DNA from: Puniceibacterium sp. IMCC21224
GTDB lineage: Bacteria > Pseudomonadota > Alphaproteobacteria > Rhodobacterales > Rhodobacteraceae
Length of the DNA: 64,000 bases
Direction: 5' to 3'
NCBI RefSeq assembly: GCF_001038505.1
Contig: NZ_LDPY01000001.1
Span: 868,001-932,000, forward strand
Shown here one piece after another: positions 1 through 7,928 of this stretch. The notes under the pieces are model-generated. The model did not search any database. It worked only from the letters and a program-made list of their open reading frames with translations, and was not told where the DNA came from. Numbering within the stretch: the stretch's first letter is position 1; the number at the start of each line of letters is the position of its first letter. The position numbers were made by a program, and so were the translations under genes.

Positions 1-1
1 C

Positions 2-739
2 GCTGGGTTCATCACCAAGACCGCGCCTGAAGACCCGATGATGGGTGAGGCCGAGGCCGATCTCGATGGCACCGCCATTGCGAGCCTCGAACCTGGCACG
101 ATGCAAGTGCTGCTGCCGGGCGAGGATGTGAAGTTCTCGAGCCCTGCGGACGTTGGTGGCGGCTATGAGGCGTTTCAATATCGGACGCTCTTGTCGGTCT
201 CGGCCTCGCTGGGGCTTCCCTATCATCTGGTCACCGGCGATGTGCGGCAGGCGAACTATTCAAGCTTGCGGGCCGAGCTGGTCGAGTTCCGGCGACGCAT
301 CGGCCAGCTTCAGCATGGGGTGATGGCGCACCAGCTGTGTCGGCCGATCTGGCGGCGCTGGCTTGAGACGGCTGTGTTGTCGGGGGCGCTGGATATCGGC
401 AATCCCGCCGTCGCGCGGCCGGTGCAATGGATCCCGCCACGCTGGGATTGGGTCGACCCGCTGAAGGACATCCAGGCGCAAGTGCTGGCCATGGAAGCGG
501 GCATCACCTCGCGCCGGAAGGTGGTCGAGGCCACCGGCTATGACGTCGAGGAAGTGGACCGCGAAAATGCGGCAGATGCCAAACGCGTTGCCGATCTGGG
601 GCTGAGCTACCGCGCGAGCCCCGGCGAAACACAGGGCGCGCGAGCAACGCCCGCCGCGCGGCCTGATCCTGGAGATGGCACAGGCGAAGACACAGGCGAC
701 GGATCCGCCTCCACCGATCCCGCCACCGAACAGGAGTGA
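2..739 (+). CDS. Phage portal protein, lambda gpB type (5' end outside window)
   Basis: The frame is open from base 2, so only the C-terminal part (about 245 residues) is present. The stretch with SVSASLGLPYHLVTGD followed by NYSSLRAELVEFRR is characteristic of lambda-type (gpB, phage_portal_2) portals, which form the dodecameric DNA gate of the capsid. The end is Asp/Gly/Pro-rich and low in complexity, as is common in this family. The protease gene follows after 4 bp, so the two are co-transcribed. Terminase genes are expected to the left of the window. Family assignment is by recognition of these segments; the missing N-terminus cannot be assessed. Confidence 0.88.
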   Translation, partial: AGFITKTAPEDPMMGEAEADLDGTAIASLEPGTMQVLLPGEDVKFSSPADVGGGYEAFQYRTLLSVSASLGLPYHLVTGDVRQANYSSLRAELVEFRRRIGQLQHGVMAHQLCRPIWRRWLETAVLSGALDIGNPAVARPVQWIPPRWDWVDPLKDIQAQVLAMEAGITSRRKVVEATGYDVEEVDRENAADAKRVADLGLSYRASPGETQGARATPAARPDPGDGTGEDTGDGSASTDPATEQE

Positions 740-743
740 CAAT

Positions 744-1826
744 ATGACAAGCTGGTATGCGATCCGCGCCCGGGGAACGGGTGCGGAAGTGGCGATCTAT
801 GACGAGATCGGTGCCTATGGGGTCTCGGCGAAGGGGTTCCTTGCCGAACTCGGTGCACTGCCCGACGGGACGCCGGTCGATCTGCGGCTGAACAGCCCTG
901 GTGGGTCAGTCTTCGATGCGGTGGCGATTTACAATGCGCTGAAGCGGCACGCGGGCACGGTCACGGTCTGGATCGACGGTATTGCCGCCTCGGCCGCGTC
1001 CTATGTCGCGATGGCGGGTGACGAGATCGTCATGCCGGAAAACGCGTTCCTGATGATCCACGACCCGTCGGGGTTGGCAATGGGCACGGCGGGCGACATG
1101 CGCGCCATGGCCGAGGCGCTGGACAAGATCGCGGGCAGCCTCGTTCGGGGATATGCCGCCAAATCCGGCAAGTCCAACGACGAGATTAAAGCGCTGATGG
1201 CGGCTGAGACCTGGTTCGACGCGGGTGATGCGGTGGCGGCGGGCTTCGCGGACCGGCAGGCGGACCCTGTGAGGATGGCCGCGCGCTTCGACATCGGCCG
1301 GTTCCGCAACGCGCCGCCCGACCTCGTCGAGGCCGTGGATGGCACAGACCAGGAGGGTGTTCCGACCCAGACGGAAGGCATTCCGATCGAAGGAGACCCA
1401 GAGACGGGCACGGACGCTCGCCGAGAGCCCGACCGCATCCAGGACGACGATGTCGAACTTGCCGACAGCACCGGCGAGACGGGCAGCGACGATGCGCTCG
1501 TCGAGCCCGGGGGGCAAGTTGAGGCCGACGATATGCTCCGCGCTTCGGCTCCGGATGGCGCACCGCCCGATCCCGCCGCAATCCGCGCCGAGGCGATCAC
1601 CCATGCCCGCGCTATCGTCGATCTTTGCCGCCTTGCAGGCCAGCTGCAGATGGCCGGGCGCTTCCTCAAACAGGACGCCAGCCTTGACGACGTCCGCATG
1701 GCCCTTCTGGCGGCAAAAGCCGAGGCCGAACCCGAGATCGTCGCCCATCACCCGCAACCCGGCCGGACCACGACGGCCCGCCCATGGGGCGAGATCGTCG
1801 CCCGCACCTTCAAGCTGAAAGGATAA
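744..1826 (+). CDS. Head maturation protease, ClpP-like (S14/S49 type)
   Basis: A 360-residue prohead protease that would process capsid or scaffold during head assembly. I chose the ATG at 744 because CAGGAG sits at 731-736; an ATG 69 bp upstream would overlap the portal gene. The ClpP-type active site is visible: GIAAS with Ser83 as likely nucleophile, His106 in MIHDPSG, and an Asp in the WFDAGDAVAAG segment. Residues 1-200 are the protease domain. The rest is an acidic linker followed by a helical C-terminal part (about 290-360) ending in GEIVARTFKLKG, perhaps a scaffold-like extension as in phages that fuse protease and scaffold. The fold assignment is firm; the scaffold role is inference. 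Confidence 0.9.
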   Translation: MTSWYAIRARGTGAEVAIYDEIGAYGVSAKGFLAELGALPDGTPVDLRLNSPGGSVFDAVAIYNALKRHAGTVTVWIDGIAASAASYVAMAGDEIVMPENAFLMIHDPSGLAMGTAGDMRAMAEALDKIAGSLVRGYAAKSGKSNDEIKALMAAETWFDAGDAVAAGFADRQADPVRMAARFDIGRFRNAPPDLVEAVDGTDQEGVPTQTEGIPIEGDPETGTDARREPDRIQDDDVELADSTGETGSDDALVEPGGQVEADDMLRASAPDGAPPDPAAIRAEAITHARAIVDLCRLAGQLQMAGRFLKQDASLDDVRMALLAAKAEAEPEIVAHHPQPGRTTTARPWGEIVARTFKLKG

Positions 1827-1830
1827 TTCC

Positions 1831-2208
1831 GTGACCACGCTCACCGAGACTACGCATCCCGGAGGATTCCTCGTCTGGGAAGCCTTCCGCGACTACACCC
1901 GCGAAACCGTCACCTTCGCCACAGGAACAGCGTTTGCCACGCTCGATCCGGGCACCGTGCTGGGCAAGATCACCGCGTCTGGCAAATACGCTGCCCATGA
2001 TCCCGCCGCCGTTGACGGTACCGAAACCGCCGTGGCGGTGCTCTGGGGTAAGGCCGACGCTGCGGGCGGCGACGTGCCAGCCGTCGCGCTGGTCCGTGGC
2101 CCCGCCGTCGTCAATCGCCACGATCTCGTTTTTGCGGGCACCCCCAGCGAGGGCGAGATCACCGTCGCCCATGCCGCGCTGCTGGCGGTCGGCATCCTCG
2201 TCCGCTGA
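1831..2208 (+). CDS. Head decoration protein (lambda gpD-like)
   Basis: A 125-residue protein starting at a GTG four bases after the protease stop. Size, position between protease and major capsid genes, and the sequence with FLVWEAFRDYTRETVTF and an alternating Gly/Ala/Val beta-rich body fit the lambda gpD-like decoration family, which trimerises on the expanded capsid and stabilises it. There is no signal peptide or membrane segment. The capsid gene follows after 25 bp. The assignment leans on synteny as much as on sequence. Confidence 0.8.
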   Translation: MTTLTETTHPGGFLVWEAFRDYTRETVTFATGTAFATLDPGTVLGKITASGKYAAHDPAAVDGTETAVAVLWGKADAAGGDVPAVALVRGPAVVNRHDLVFAGTPSEGEITVAHAALLAVGILVR

Positions 2209-2233
2209 TCAAACCCTCAAAGGAGGCATTCCC

Positions 2234-3247
2234 ATGACCACCATGGATATCTTCGAAGGCGATGCCTTCACCATCATCGAGCTTACCCGCGCGCTGGAAA
2301 ACATCCCCTTCAAGCCCGCGATCCTATCGGGTGCCAGCCTGTTCTCGCCGCGCGGCGTGCGCTCGCGCACCGTCGTGATCGAGAGCCGGGACGGCACGCT
2401 GTCGCTGATCCCGTTCTCCGAACGCGGCTCGGCGGCCGAGCAACAGGTTCCCGAGCGTCGCGACATGCGCGCCTTTGTGTGCCGCCAGTTCAAGAAACAG
2501 GACGTACTCTGGGCTTCGGAAATTCAGGGCATTCGTGACTTCGGCTCGGAAAGCGCCACCCAGCAGGTGCAAAGCGAGGTCGCCCGAAAGCTTGGCCGTC
2601 TGCGCCAGGATGCCGAAGCGACATTCGAATATCACCTGCTGAACGGCATTCAGGGGATCGTGAAAGACCCCAAGGATAGCGCCACGGTGATCAATTACTT
2701 CACCGAGTTCGGTATCACGCCCGCCACCGAGATCGACTTCGATCTGGACAATGCGACCCCGGGCTCTGGCGCGCTGCGCAAGCGCTGCCAGGCGCTGATC
2801 GAAAGCGTCGAAGACAGCATGGGCGGGCTCGCCGCCGGGGCCGTGCAGGTTCGTGCCGAATGCGGGTCGGCCTTCTTCGCCGATCTTATCGCCCACAAGG
2901 AAGTGCGCGAGACCTATCTCAACACAGCCGCCGCTGCCGATCTGCGCGGCCGGGTTGCCGACGAGGTCAGCTTTGGCGGCATTACCTTCCGTCGCTACCG
3001 AGGTGGGGCGGGCTTCGGTGTGCCGACCGACAAGGCCTTCTTCTACCCCGAAGGCGTCGAGGGGTTGTTCGAGATTTACCATGCCCCGGCGGATACGTTC
3101 GAGACGGTCAATACTCTGGGCCTGCCGCTTTACGCGCGCACGATCCCTGATAGGGACCGTGACGAATGGGTGCGGCTCGAAATCGAGAGCAACCCGCTGC
3201 CGATCTGCACTCGACCGCAGGTGTTGCGCTCGGCGCGGCGGACGTGA
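2234..3247 (+). CDS. Major capsid protein E (lambda gpE family)
   Basis: A 337-residue HK97-fold capsid subunit of the lambda gpE class. The frame is open far upstream, but the real start is ATG 2234, preceded by AGGAGG at 2221-2226. The N-terminal FEGDAFTIIELTRALENIP and the C-terminal block with PEGVEGLFEIYHAPADTFE and ARTIPDRDRDEWVRLEIESN are typical of this family, as is the 330-350 residue length. The gene ends the first head-gene run. Immediately after it, on the other strand, lies the nuclease gene, tail to tail with a 4-bp gap. Confidence 0.93.
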   Translation: MTTMDIFEGDAFTIIELTRALENIPFKPAILSGASLFSPRGVRSRTVVIESRDGTLSLIPFSERGSAAEQQVPERRDMRAFVCRQFKKQDVLWASEIQGIRDFGSESATQQVQSEVARKLGRLRQDAEATFEYHLLNGIQGIVKDPKDSATVINYFTEFGITPATEIDFDLDNATPGSGALRKRCQALIESVEDSMGGLAAGAVQVRAECGSAFFADLIAHKEVRETYLNTAAAADLRGRVADEVSFGGITFRRYRGGAGFGVPTDKAFFYPEGVEGLFEIYHAPADTFETVNTLGLPLYARTIPDRDRDEWVRLEIESNPLPICTRPQVLRSARRT

Positions 3248-3251
3248 GGGA

Positions 3252-4097
3252 TCAGAGGGTAATCTCGTATCGGGCCCGCAATGCCTTGAGATGCCGCGCC
3301 AACCACTCTGCTGGCCCGGCATCATCCCAAGCACGCCACAGTTCAGGATAACTCATGGCCCGAAACCTTGGCGTCGATCCGGCCACACGTTCTGCGAAGG
3401 CGGCTATCTCTTGCCTGTGGGCCCTAAACTCAGGACTGGCATCCGGGTTTGCGGGCTCCCAATAGAGGTAAAGCAGGGTCACAGGCTGATCCCGAAAGGT
3501 GCGGGCCAGCCCAAACGAATGCTTGATCAGTTGCGCAGCATCCAGCCAGACGTAGCTGTTAGGTGCGTCGGTCAGGCGCAGCATCTCACGGAAATATCCT
3601 TGTTCGCGCCGCTCATCGCGGATCTGTTCGGCATAGGCGGGGGAGAATGAGGCTCGGTGCCTTGCGAGATACTCGCTCAGCTTGGACTCGACTCCGACAA
3701 CACCTTTCGGACCCGACAGAACGACATCGAGGTTGGGGGCGCGGCCGCCACGAAGGCCGGTCGGGCACTTGCGCTCGAACTGCAGCGCCGCGAAGGGGCC
3801 GCAGCTCGGCAGAGCCAGATCGACAATCCGGGTCCGAAACGGTGCAAAACAATTGACCGCTAACCCCGAGGATGAATGCGCGGCGCGGAACTTGGTTTGC
3901 AGTTCGTTGCCATCCCCGGCCTGCAGGTCGACCTCGAAATTCTCGGTCGCGACAAGCGGCAGAAGCGTATCGCGAAAATCGGAGGCATAGCCTTTGTCGT
4001 CGATCAGGATGTCGGGCCTTTGGTGCGCAAATGCTGTCCTTAGGGCAACGAGCGCCCGGCTTCGAACTGGACTGTTTGAAGATAAATTCTGTTTCAT
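3252..4097 (-). CDS. PD-(D/E)XK-like nuclease, reverse-oriented cargo gene
   Basis: A 281-residue cytosolic protein encoded against the phage operon between the capsid and head-tail joining genes. The centre shows a restriction-endonuclease core: Asp124 in PNLDVVLSG, then 12 residues on, Glu137-Ser-Lys139 in VGVESKLSEYL, the D-X(n)-E-X-K arrangement of PD-(D/E)XK enzymes. It resembles proteins annotated as putative restriction endonucleases (PGN_0703-like), an attribution from memory. No methylase or specificity partner is adjacent. Position and orientation are those of a moron, a cargo gene expressed from the lysogen, so an anti-phage nuclease role is plausible but inferred. The start overlaps a possible leaderless promoter. 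Confidence 0.7.
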   Translation of the reverse strand: MKQNLSSNSPVRSRALVALRTAFAHQRPDILIDDKGYASDFRDTLLPLVATENFEVDLQAGDGNELQTKFRAAHSSSGLAVNCFAPFRTRIVDLALPSCGPFAALQFERKCPTGLRGGRAPNLDVVLSGPKGVVGVESKLSEYLARHRASFSPAYAEQIRDERREQGYFREMLRLTDAPNSYVWLDAAQLIKHSFGLARTFRDQPVTLLYLYWEPANPDASPEFRAHRQEIAAFAERVAGSTPRFRAMSYPELWRAWDDAGPAEWLARHLKALRARYEITL

Positions 4098-4103
4098 AAG
4101 GAC

Positions 4104-4109
4104 ATTATA
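4104..4109 (-). promoter_or_regulatory. Candidate -10 box of a leaderless nuclease transcript
   Basis: On the minus strand the sequence is a perfect TATAAT that ends 6 bp before the ATG of the nuclease gene. Transcription would therefore begin at or next to the start codon, and no Shine-Dalgarno sequence is visible. The -35 region at 17 bp spacing (GATACA) is poor. A private promoter fits a gene that must be expressed in the lysogen while the surrounding operon is silent. Confidence 0.4.
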
Positions 4110-4112
4110 GTC

Positions 4113-4427
4113 ATGGCCAGTGCATTTGTATCCGCAATGGAAATACTGTTCACGGATCCGAACATCGGGCGAGAGGCGGTCTACACCTCTGACGGCGGCG
4201 CGCCTTTGCTGGTGCGCATCGTCTCCCGGCAGGCGGATGCGATCAGCGACTTCGGCGACGCACGGCTTTGGTCGGAAACGACCCGGATCGACCTGCGCGT
4301 CGTTGAGGTTCCGGCCCCGCGGCCGGGCGACCGTTTGGAAATGGACGGCGAAGCCTTCCTCATTCAGGGCGAACCCGTGCGTGACCGCGAGCGGCTGGTC
4401 TGGACCGTGGACCTCAGGCCCGCGTGA
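4113..4427 (+). CDS. Head-tail joining protein (lambda gpFII-like)
   Basis: A 104-residue small beta-rich protein (FTDPNIGREAVYT; PGDRLEMDGEAFLIQGEP) matching the phage head-tail joining family that closes the neck after DNA packaging. It resumes the structural operon after the inverted nuclease gene. Its ATG lies only 15 bp from the divergent nuclease start, and its stop overlaps the next gene in GTGA. Family membership is from general pattern and gene order. Confidence 0.72.
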   Translation: MASAFVSAMEILFTDPNIGREAVYTSDGGAPLLVRIVSRQADAISDFGDARLWSETTRIDLRVVEVPAPRPGDRLEMDGEAFLIQGEPVRDRERLVWTVDLRPA

Positions 4428-5053
4428 AGCTGAAGCTCGACATCGATCCGGACATCGTCGCGATGATGGCAGCGGAAGTGGCTGCGGGCGAACGCGCGGT
4501 GACCGCAGCCATGCGCGAGGCCGGGACCGGGCTCAAAACTGCCTGGCGCACGCAGATCACCGGTGCGGGGCTCGGACGGCGGCTTGCCAACACGATCCGC
4601 AACCAGAACTTCCCGCGGTCGGGCGAGAGCCTGGATGCAGCAGCGCTGGTCTGGTCCAAGGCCCCGGTCATTGTGGGCGCCCACGATACCGGCCCACTGA
4701 TCCGCTCAAAGGACGGCTTTTGGCTGGCAATCCCGCTGCCCGCTGCTGGAAAATCAACACGTGGTGGTCGGATCACCCCGGCCGAATGGGAACGACGGCG
4801 CGGTCTGCGGCTGCGCTTTGTCTATCGCCGCATAGGCCCGAGCCTGCTGGTGGCAGAGGGGCGACTGAATACCAAGGGTCAGGCGGTCGTGTCTCGCGCG
4901 AAGACCGGGCGCGGCAAGGTTACCGCGCCGATCTTCCTTCTGGTGCCGCAGGTGAAATTGCCGAAGCGGTTGAACTTGGCACGCGATGCGGAGCGTGCAG
5001 TGGACGGTGCGCCGGGGCTGATCGTAGCGAACTGGGTGGCGGGACGGTTATGA
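4424..5053 (+). CDS. Phage minor tail / tail-completion protein (DUF6441-like)
   Basis: A 209-residue protein starting at a GTG that overlaps the previous stop (GTGA), so translation is probably coupled. The first 60 residues are helical (DPDIVAMMAAEVAAGERAV). The middle contains WLAIPLPAAGKSTRGGRITPAEWERRRG and FVYRRIGPSLLVAEGRL, which I associate with the DUF6441 family found next to head-tail joining genes in alphaproteobacterial siphophages. The likely role is tail completion, comparable with lambda gpZ, inferred from position. It ends 6 bp into the 3' end of the converging caspase-like gene. Confidence 0.65.
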   Translation: MKLKLDIDPDIVAMMAAEVAAGERAVTAAMREAGTGLKTAWRTQITGAGLGRRLANTIRNQNFPRSGESLDAAALVWSKAPVIVGAHDTGPLIRSKDGFWLAIPLPAAGKSTRGGRITPAEWERRRGLRLRFVYRRIGPSLLVAEGRLNTKGQAVVSRAKTGRGKVTAPIFLLVPQVKLPKRLNLARDAERAVDGAPGLIVANWVAGRL

Positions 5054-5794
5054 TTTAGGTCCGGCAACCAACTTTTTATCCTTCCAGAGACGAAAGCTCG
5101 TACTGCCAGGTACGCTCGCACGCGCATGCTTAAACGCGACCGACGCGGTTTCACCTTCGAGCAGATGGTAGACAAGAAAAGTCTGTACGAACTGAGAAGC
5201 AATCGCGCCGTGCACGCTGTGAAACGGGCCGATAAACCGTTCGCATGAAGTGTGAGATGACGCAGCTCCGCCAAATGCCTTGTAGCCAGTCTCGCAGCAC
5301 AGACTGATGAAGGTCTTTGCTGAAACTCCCGCAACATCAAAGGCGTTCATGAAGGCATCTGTATCGATCCAATCACCATTCGCGAATTTGATGCTTGCAT
5401 CACTTCCGTGGCCAATCAGGATCACATGAGAATAGGCTGCATGGGATCGGCCCCACAAGACTTCGATTTCTTGCAAGGATCGCACTTTGTAAGCATGAAT
5501 AAAGTCATCTGAGACGAGCAGTCTGCAAAACTGGAGTACCGATTTCCCCAGCGGATCGAGAAGCGTGGTTTCCGTCTCCAAGTCTCCGATGCTCAGCATC
5601 AGAACGCCAATATTGCGATGGCACAGGCTGCTAGCAACCAACTCGGTTTCTGCATTGCCGACATCGACCCGAACACTCCGGCCTTCCACTGCCAATACTC
5701 GCTTCTCTACGAAGGACGATGGCGACTGCAAATTCGCTTTTATCTTCGATACGGGCACAAAAACCCGTTCATCGATTTGGAGGTTCTTAGCCAT
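5048..5794 (-). CDS. Caspase/CHAT-like protease domain protein, reverse-oriented cargo gene
   Basis: A 248-residue protein in a second inverted insertion in the structural operon. I chose the ATG at 5794; the longer frame to 5920 would overlap the next phage gene. The C-terminal half reads as a clan CD-type core: strand VILIGHGS with His129, about 35 residues, then strand TFISLCCETG with Cys166/Cys167, followed by helices with GAIASQFVQTFLVYHLLEG. That is the His-Gly then Cys dyad layout of caspase-like and CHAT peptidases. The N-terminal 90 residues (start with ERVFVPVSKIKANLQSPSSF) look like a separate sensor or inhibitory part. There is no neighbouring substrate gene. Protease activity and a defence role are inference from the dyad and position. 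Confidence 0.55.
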   Translation of the reverse strand: MAKNLQIDERVFVPVSKIKANLQSPSSFVEKRVLAVEGRSVRVDVGNAETELVASSLCHRNIGVLMLSIGDLETETTLLDPLGKSVLQFCRLLVSDDFIHAYKVRSLQEIEVLWGRSHAAYSHVILIGHGSDASIKFANGDWIDTDAFMNAFDVAGVSAKTFISLCCETGYKAFGGAASSHTSCERFIGPFHSVHGAIASQFVQTFLVYHLLEGETASVAFKHARASVPGSTSFRLWKDKKLVAGPKS

Positions 5795-5881
5795 CAGGAA
5801 TCCAGTGTTTGAAGTGAACGGCACCTTCCGTTTAATTGCTCCAAACGGCAAGCCAAAGGTGGCGCAGAGAAGGAATTCAGG

Positions 5882-6301
5882 GTGCCTACATCCCGCGAAA
5901 CCATCGTCACTGCGCTGCACGCGCGCCTCTCGGCGCTGCCCGCAACCGCTTTGCGCGGCGACGTGCTCCCCGAACGCGTCCCGGCCGAGGGCCTGCTAAT
6001 CCTGCGGGATGGTGAACCCGGTGAGCCCGAGGTCACGCTGTCGCCGCTGCGCTACCACTACCAACACCGCGCTGAGATCGAAGCGGTCGTGCAGGGCGTC
6101 GACCGTGACGCAACCTTCGACACCCTGACCAACAGCATCGGCATGGCCATCGCCGCCGACCGCACGTTGGGCGGCCTCTGCGACTGGATCGAGGCCGAAG
6201 CGCCCCGGCCAGTCGATCTGCCGGTCGAGGGCGCGGCGAGCCTGAAGGCGGCCGTCGTGCCGGTGGTACTGCACTATTCGACGGCCGACCCGCTGGCCTG
6301 A
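5882..6301 (+). CDS. Probable tail terminator protein
   Basis: A 139-residue protein starting at GTG 5882. The sequence (PTSRETIVTALHARLSALP; RYHYQHRAEIEAVVQG; CDWIEAEAPRPVDLPVEG) has the helix-strand pattern of minor tail/tail terminator proteins that cap the finished tail tube, like lambda gpU. Related genes are often mislabelled acyl-CoA transferase. Position, directly before the tail tube gene, is the main support. Stop-to-start spacing to the tube gene is 24 bp with AAGGAG between. Confidence 0.62.
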   Translation: MPTSRETIVTALHARLSALPATALRGDVLPERVPAEGLLILRDGEPGEPEVTLSPLRYHYQHRAEIEAVVQGVDRDATFDTLTNSIGMAIAADRTLGGLCDWIEAEAPRPVDLPVEGAASLKAAVVPVVLHYSTADPLA

Positions 6302-6325
6302 CCCCGACAATCCAAGGAGAACACG

Positions 6326-7264
6326 ATGGGACGAGCCCAAGGGGCGCGGGCGCAGATGGCGCTTGCGTTCGAGACGACCTATGGAATGCCGCCCGTGGGC
6401 GGTTTCACGAAGATGCCCTTCGCCAGCACCTCGCTCGGCGCAGAGCAGCCGCTGCTGAACTCAGAACTGCTAGGCTACGGGCGTGATCCGCTAGCGCCGA
6501 TCAAGGATGCGGTGACGGCCGATGGCGATGTGGTCGTGCCGCTCGACGCAGAAGCCTTTGGGTTCTGGCTGAAGGCGGCATTTGGTGACCCAACCACGAC
6601 CGGAACCGGCCCCTGGACGCATGAATTCCAGTCGGGGTCATGGACGCTGCCCAGCATGTCCATCGAGACCGGCATGCCCGAGGTACCACGCTTTGCCATG
6701 TATTCCGGCTGCGTGCTCGATCAGATCAACTGGCAGATGCAGCGATCTGGCTTGCTGACCGCGACGGCGCGGCTGGTGGCGCAGGGCGAGACGGTGGGTA
6801 CGACGACGAATGCAGGCACGCCTGCCGCTCTCGAATTGCAGCGCTTCGGCCATTTCAACGGCGCGATCACCCGCAATGGCACCGCTCTCGGCAATGTCGT
6901 TTCAGCCGACATCACCTACGCCAACAATCTCGACCGGATCGAAACCATCCGCTCGGACGGCCGCATCGACGGCGCGGACCCGTCCATTGCGGCTCTGACC
7001 GGCTCCATAGAGGTGCGCTTCGCCGATCAGACGCTGGTGACACAGGCGATCAACGGCGATCCCTGCGAGCTCGAGTTTGCGTATGTGCTGCCCTCTGGCG
7101 AGAGCTTCACCTTCACCGTGCATGCCGTCTACCTGCCGCGCCCGCGCATTGAGATTTCCGGGCCGCAGGGCGTGCAGGCCACCTTCGACTGGCAGGCTGC
7201 GCGCGACAGCACGATCGGCCGGATGTGCACCGCCACTCTGATCAACGACATTGAGGTATATTGA
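6326..7264 (+). CDS. Phage tail tube protein
   Basis: A 312-residue protein preceded by AAGGAGAA. The N-terminal GRAQGARAQMALAFETTYG and the repeated beta-strand pattern through FEFA-type segments to the C-terminal FDWQAARDSTIGRMCTATLIND match the Phage_tube_2-like family that polymerises into the non-contractile tail. The protein is longer than lambda gpV, probably with an extra surface domain around residues 80-200. Its TGA overlaps the following ATG (7262-7266). Confidence 0.85.
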   Translation: MGRAQGARAQMALAFETTYGMPPVGGFTKMPFASTSLGAEQPLLNSELLGYGRDPLAPIKDAVTADGDVVVPLDAEAFGFWLKAAFGDPTTTGTGPWTHEFQSGSWTLPSMSIETGMPEVPRFAMYSGCVLDQINWQMQRSGLLTATARLVAQGETVGTTTNAGTPAALELQRFGHFNGAITRNGTALGNVVSADITYANNLDRIETIRSDGRIDGADPSIAALTGSIEVRFADQTLVTQAINGDPCELEFAYVLPSGESFTFTVHAVYLPRPRIEISGPQGVQATFDWQAARDSTIGRMCTATLINDIEVY

Positions 7265-7701
7265 TGCTGACGCTCGATCTGACGAACACGCCGCGCTGGC
7301 ATGATCTCGTGCCAGGTGTGCGGGCGGAGCTGCGCCCTCTGACCACGGCCCTGATGGTTGCGACGCGGAGCGATCCGGCCGTCGAGGCGGTTCCTGAGGA
7401 TGCTTCCGACGAGGAACGCGCTGTTGCCTTTGCCAAGGCGCTCGCGCGCCGGGCAGTTCTCACTTGGGAGGGCATCGGCGACGCAGATGGCAATGCCATC
7501 GACCCCAGTCCCGAGGCCGTCGACGCGCTGCTAGACATCTGGCCGATATTCGAGGCCTTCCAGCTGACCTACGTTTCCAAAGGCCTGCTGCTGGACCAGG
7601 AAAAAAACGTCTCCGCGCCCTCGCCGAATGGTCCTTCGGCGGGGGCGAGCGATACTGCGACGCGTGCGAAGCGACGTGCGAAACCTGCCCGGCGCGGATG
7701 A
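7264..7701 (+). CDS. Tail assembly chaperone (lambda gpG analogue), zero-frame product
   Basis: A 145-residue protein of the tail-assembly chaperone type (ELRPLTTALMVATRS; AKALARRAVLTWEGIGD; DIWPIFEAFQLTYVSKGLLL), overlapping the tube gene stop. Such proteins coat the tape measure and recruit tube subunits and are absent from virions. After residue 113 the zero frame continues into a basic, low-complexity tail (SAPSPNGPSAG...RAKPARRG) that looks like read-out of another gene's sequence. This supports an in-gene frameshift at 7602-7608, as in the G/GT pair of lambda. Confidence 0.82.
   Translation: MLTLDLTNTPRWHDLVPGVRAELRPLTTALMVATRSDPAVEAVPEDASDEERAVAFAKALARRAVLTWEGIGDADGNAIDPSPEAVDALLDIWPIFEAFQLTYVSKGLLLDQEKNVSAPSPNGPSAGASDTATRAKRRAKPARRG
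7602..7647 (+). other. Programmed -1 ribosomal frameshift signal (slippery heptamer plus hairpin)
   Basis: In the zero frame the codons read GAA AAA AAC, giving the canonical slippery heptamer A AAA AAC at 7602-7608. Seven nucleotides downstream, 7616-7628 can pair with 7635-7647 as a 13-bp stem (one G-U) around a 6-nt loop. Heptamer, spacer and stem together meet every textbook requirement. Slippage places ribosomes in the frame that runs on to 7928. Confidence 0.88.
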
Positions 7702-7928
7702 ACCAACCCATCACATTTGAGGGCTGGCAGGTCTGGGACCTCGTTGGCCGTCTTGGCGGCCAGCTCCGCGTGCTGCCTGGCGCGGTGATCGGCTGGGACA
7801 TGTCGGCCGCGCTCGCCCTCGGTGACGCGCTTGGCATCCCGCCTCTGGCGATGGCCGAACTTCTGCCCGCCGTCGAGGCGGTGATGGTCACCAAACTCAA
7901 CGAACAGATGGATCATTCCAATGGCTGA
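7602..7928 (+). CDS. GT-like extension made by -1 frameshift (DUF7697-like part at its end)
   Basis: The -1 frame adds 108 codons after residue 113 of the gpG-like protein, for a fusion of 221 residues. The joined part starts KKRLRALAEWSFGGGERY and then shows a compact CDACEATCETC cluster (C-x2-C-x3-C-x2-C), a likely zinc site. It continues into FEGWQVWDLVGRLGGQLR...IGWDMSAALALGDALG, a segment that might also be made alone from ATG 7698 and matches a small conserved protein usually annotated separately (DUF7697-like). The end overlaps the tape-measure start by 8 bp. The fusion is inferred from the slip signal and from clean coding character in this frame. Confidence 0.75.
   Translation, partial: KKRLRALAEWSFGGGERYCDACEATCETCPARMNQPITFEGWQVWDLVGRLGGQLRVLPGAVIGWDMSAALALGDALGIPPLAMAELLPAVEAVMVTKLNEQMDHSNG

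Noticed and set aside
906..1844. 312-codon open frame on the minus strand
   Set aside because: It lies wholly opposite the head protease gene, whose catalytic motifs are clear, and has no ribosome site; it is a GC-rich antisense shadow.
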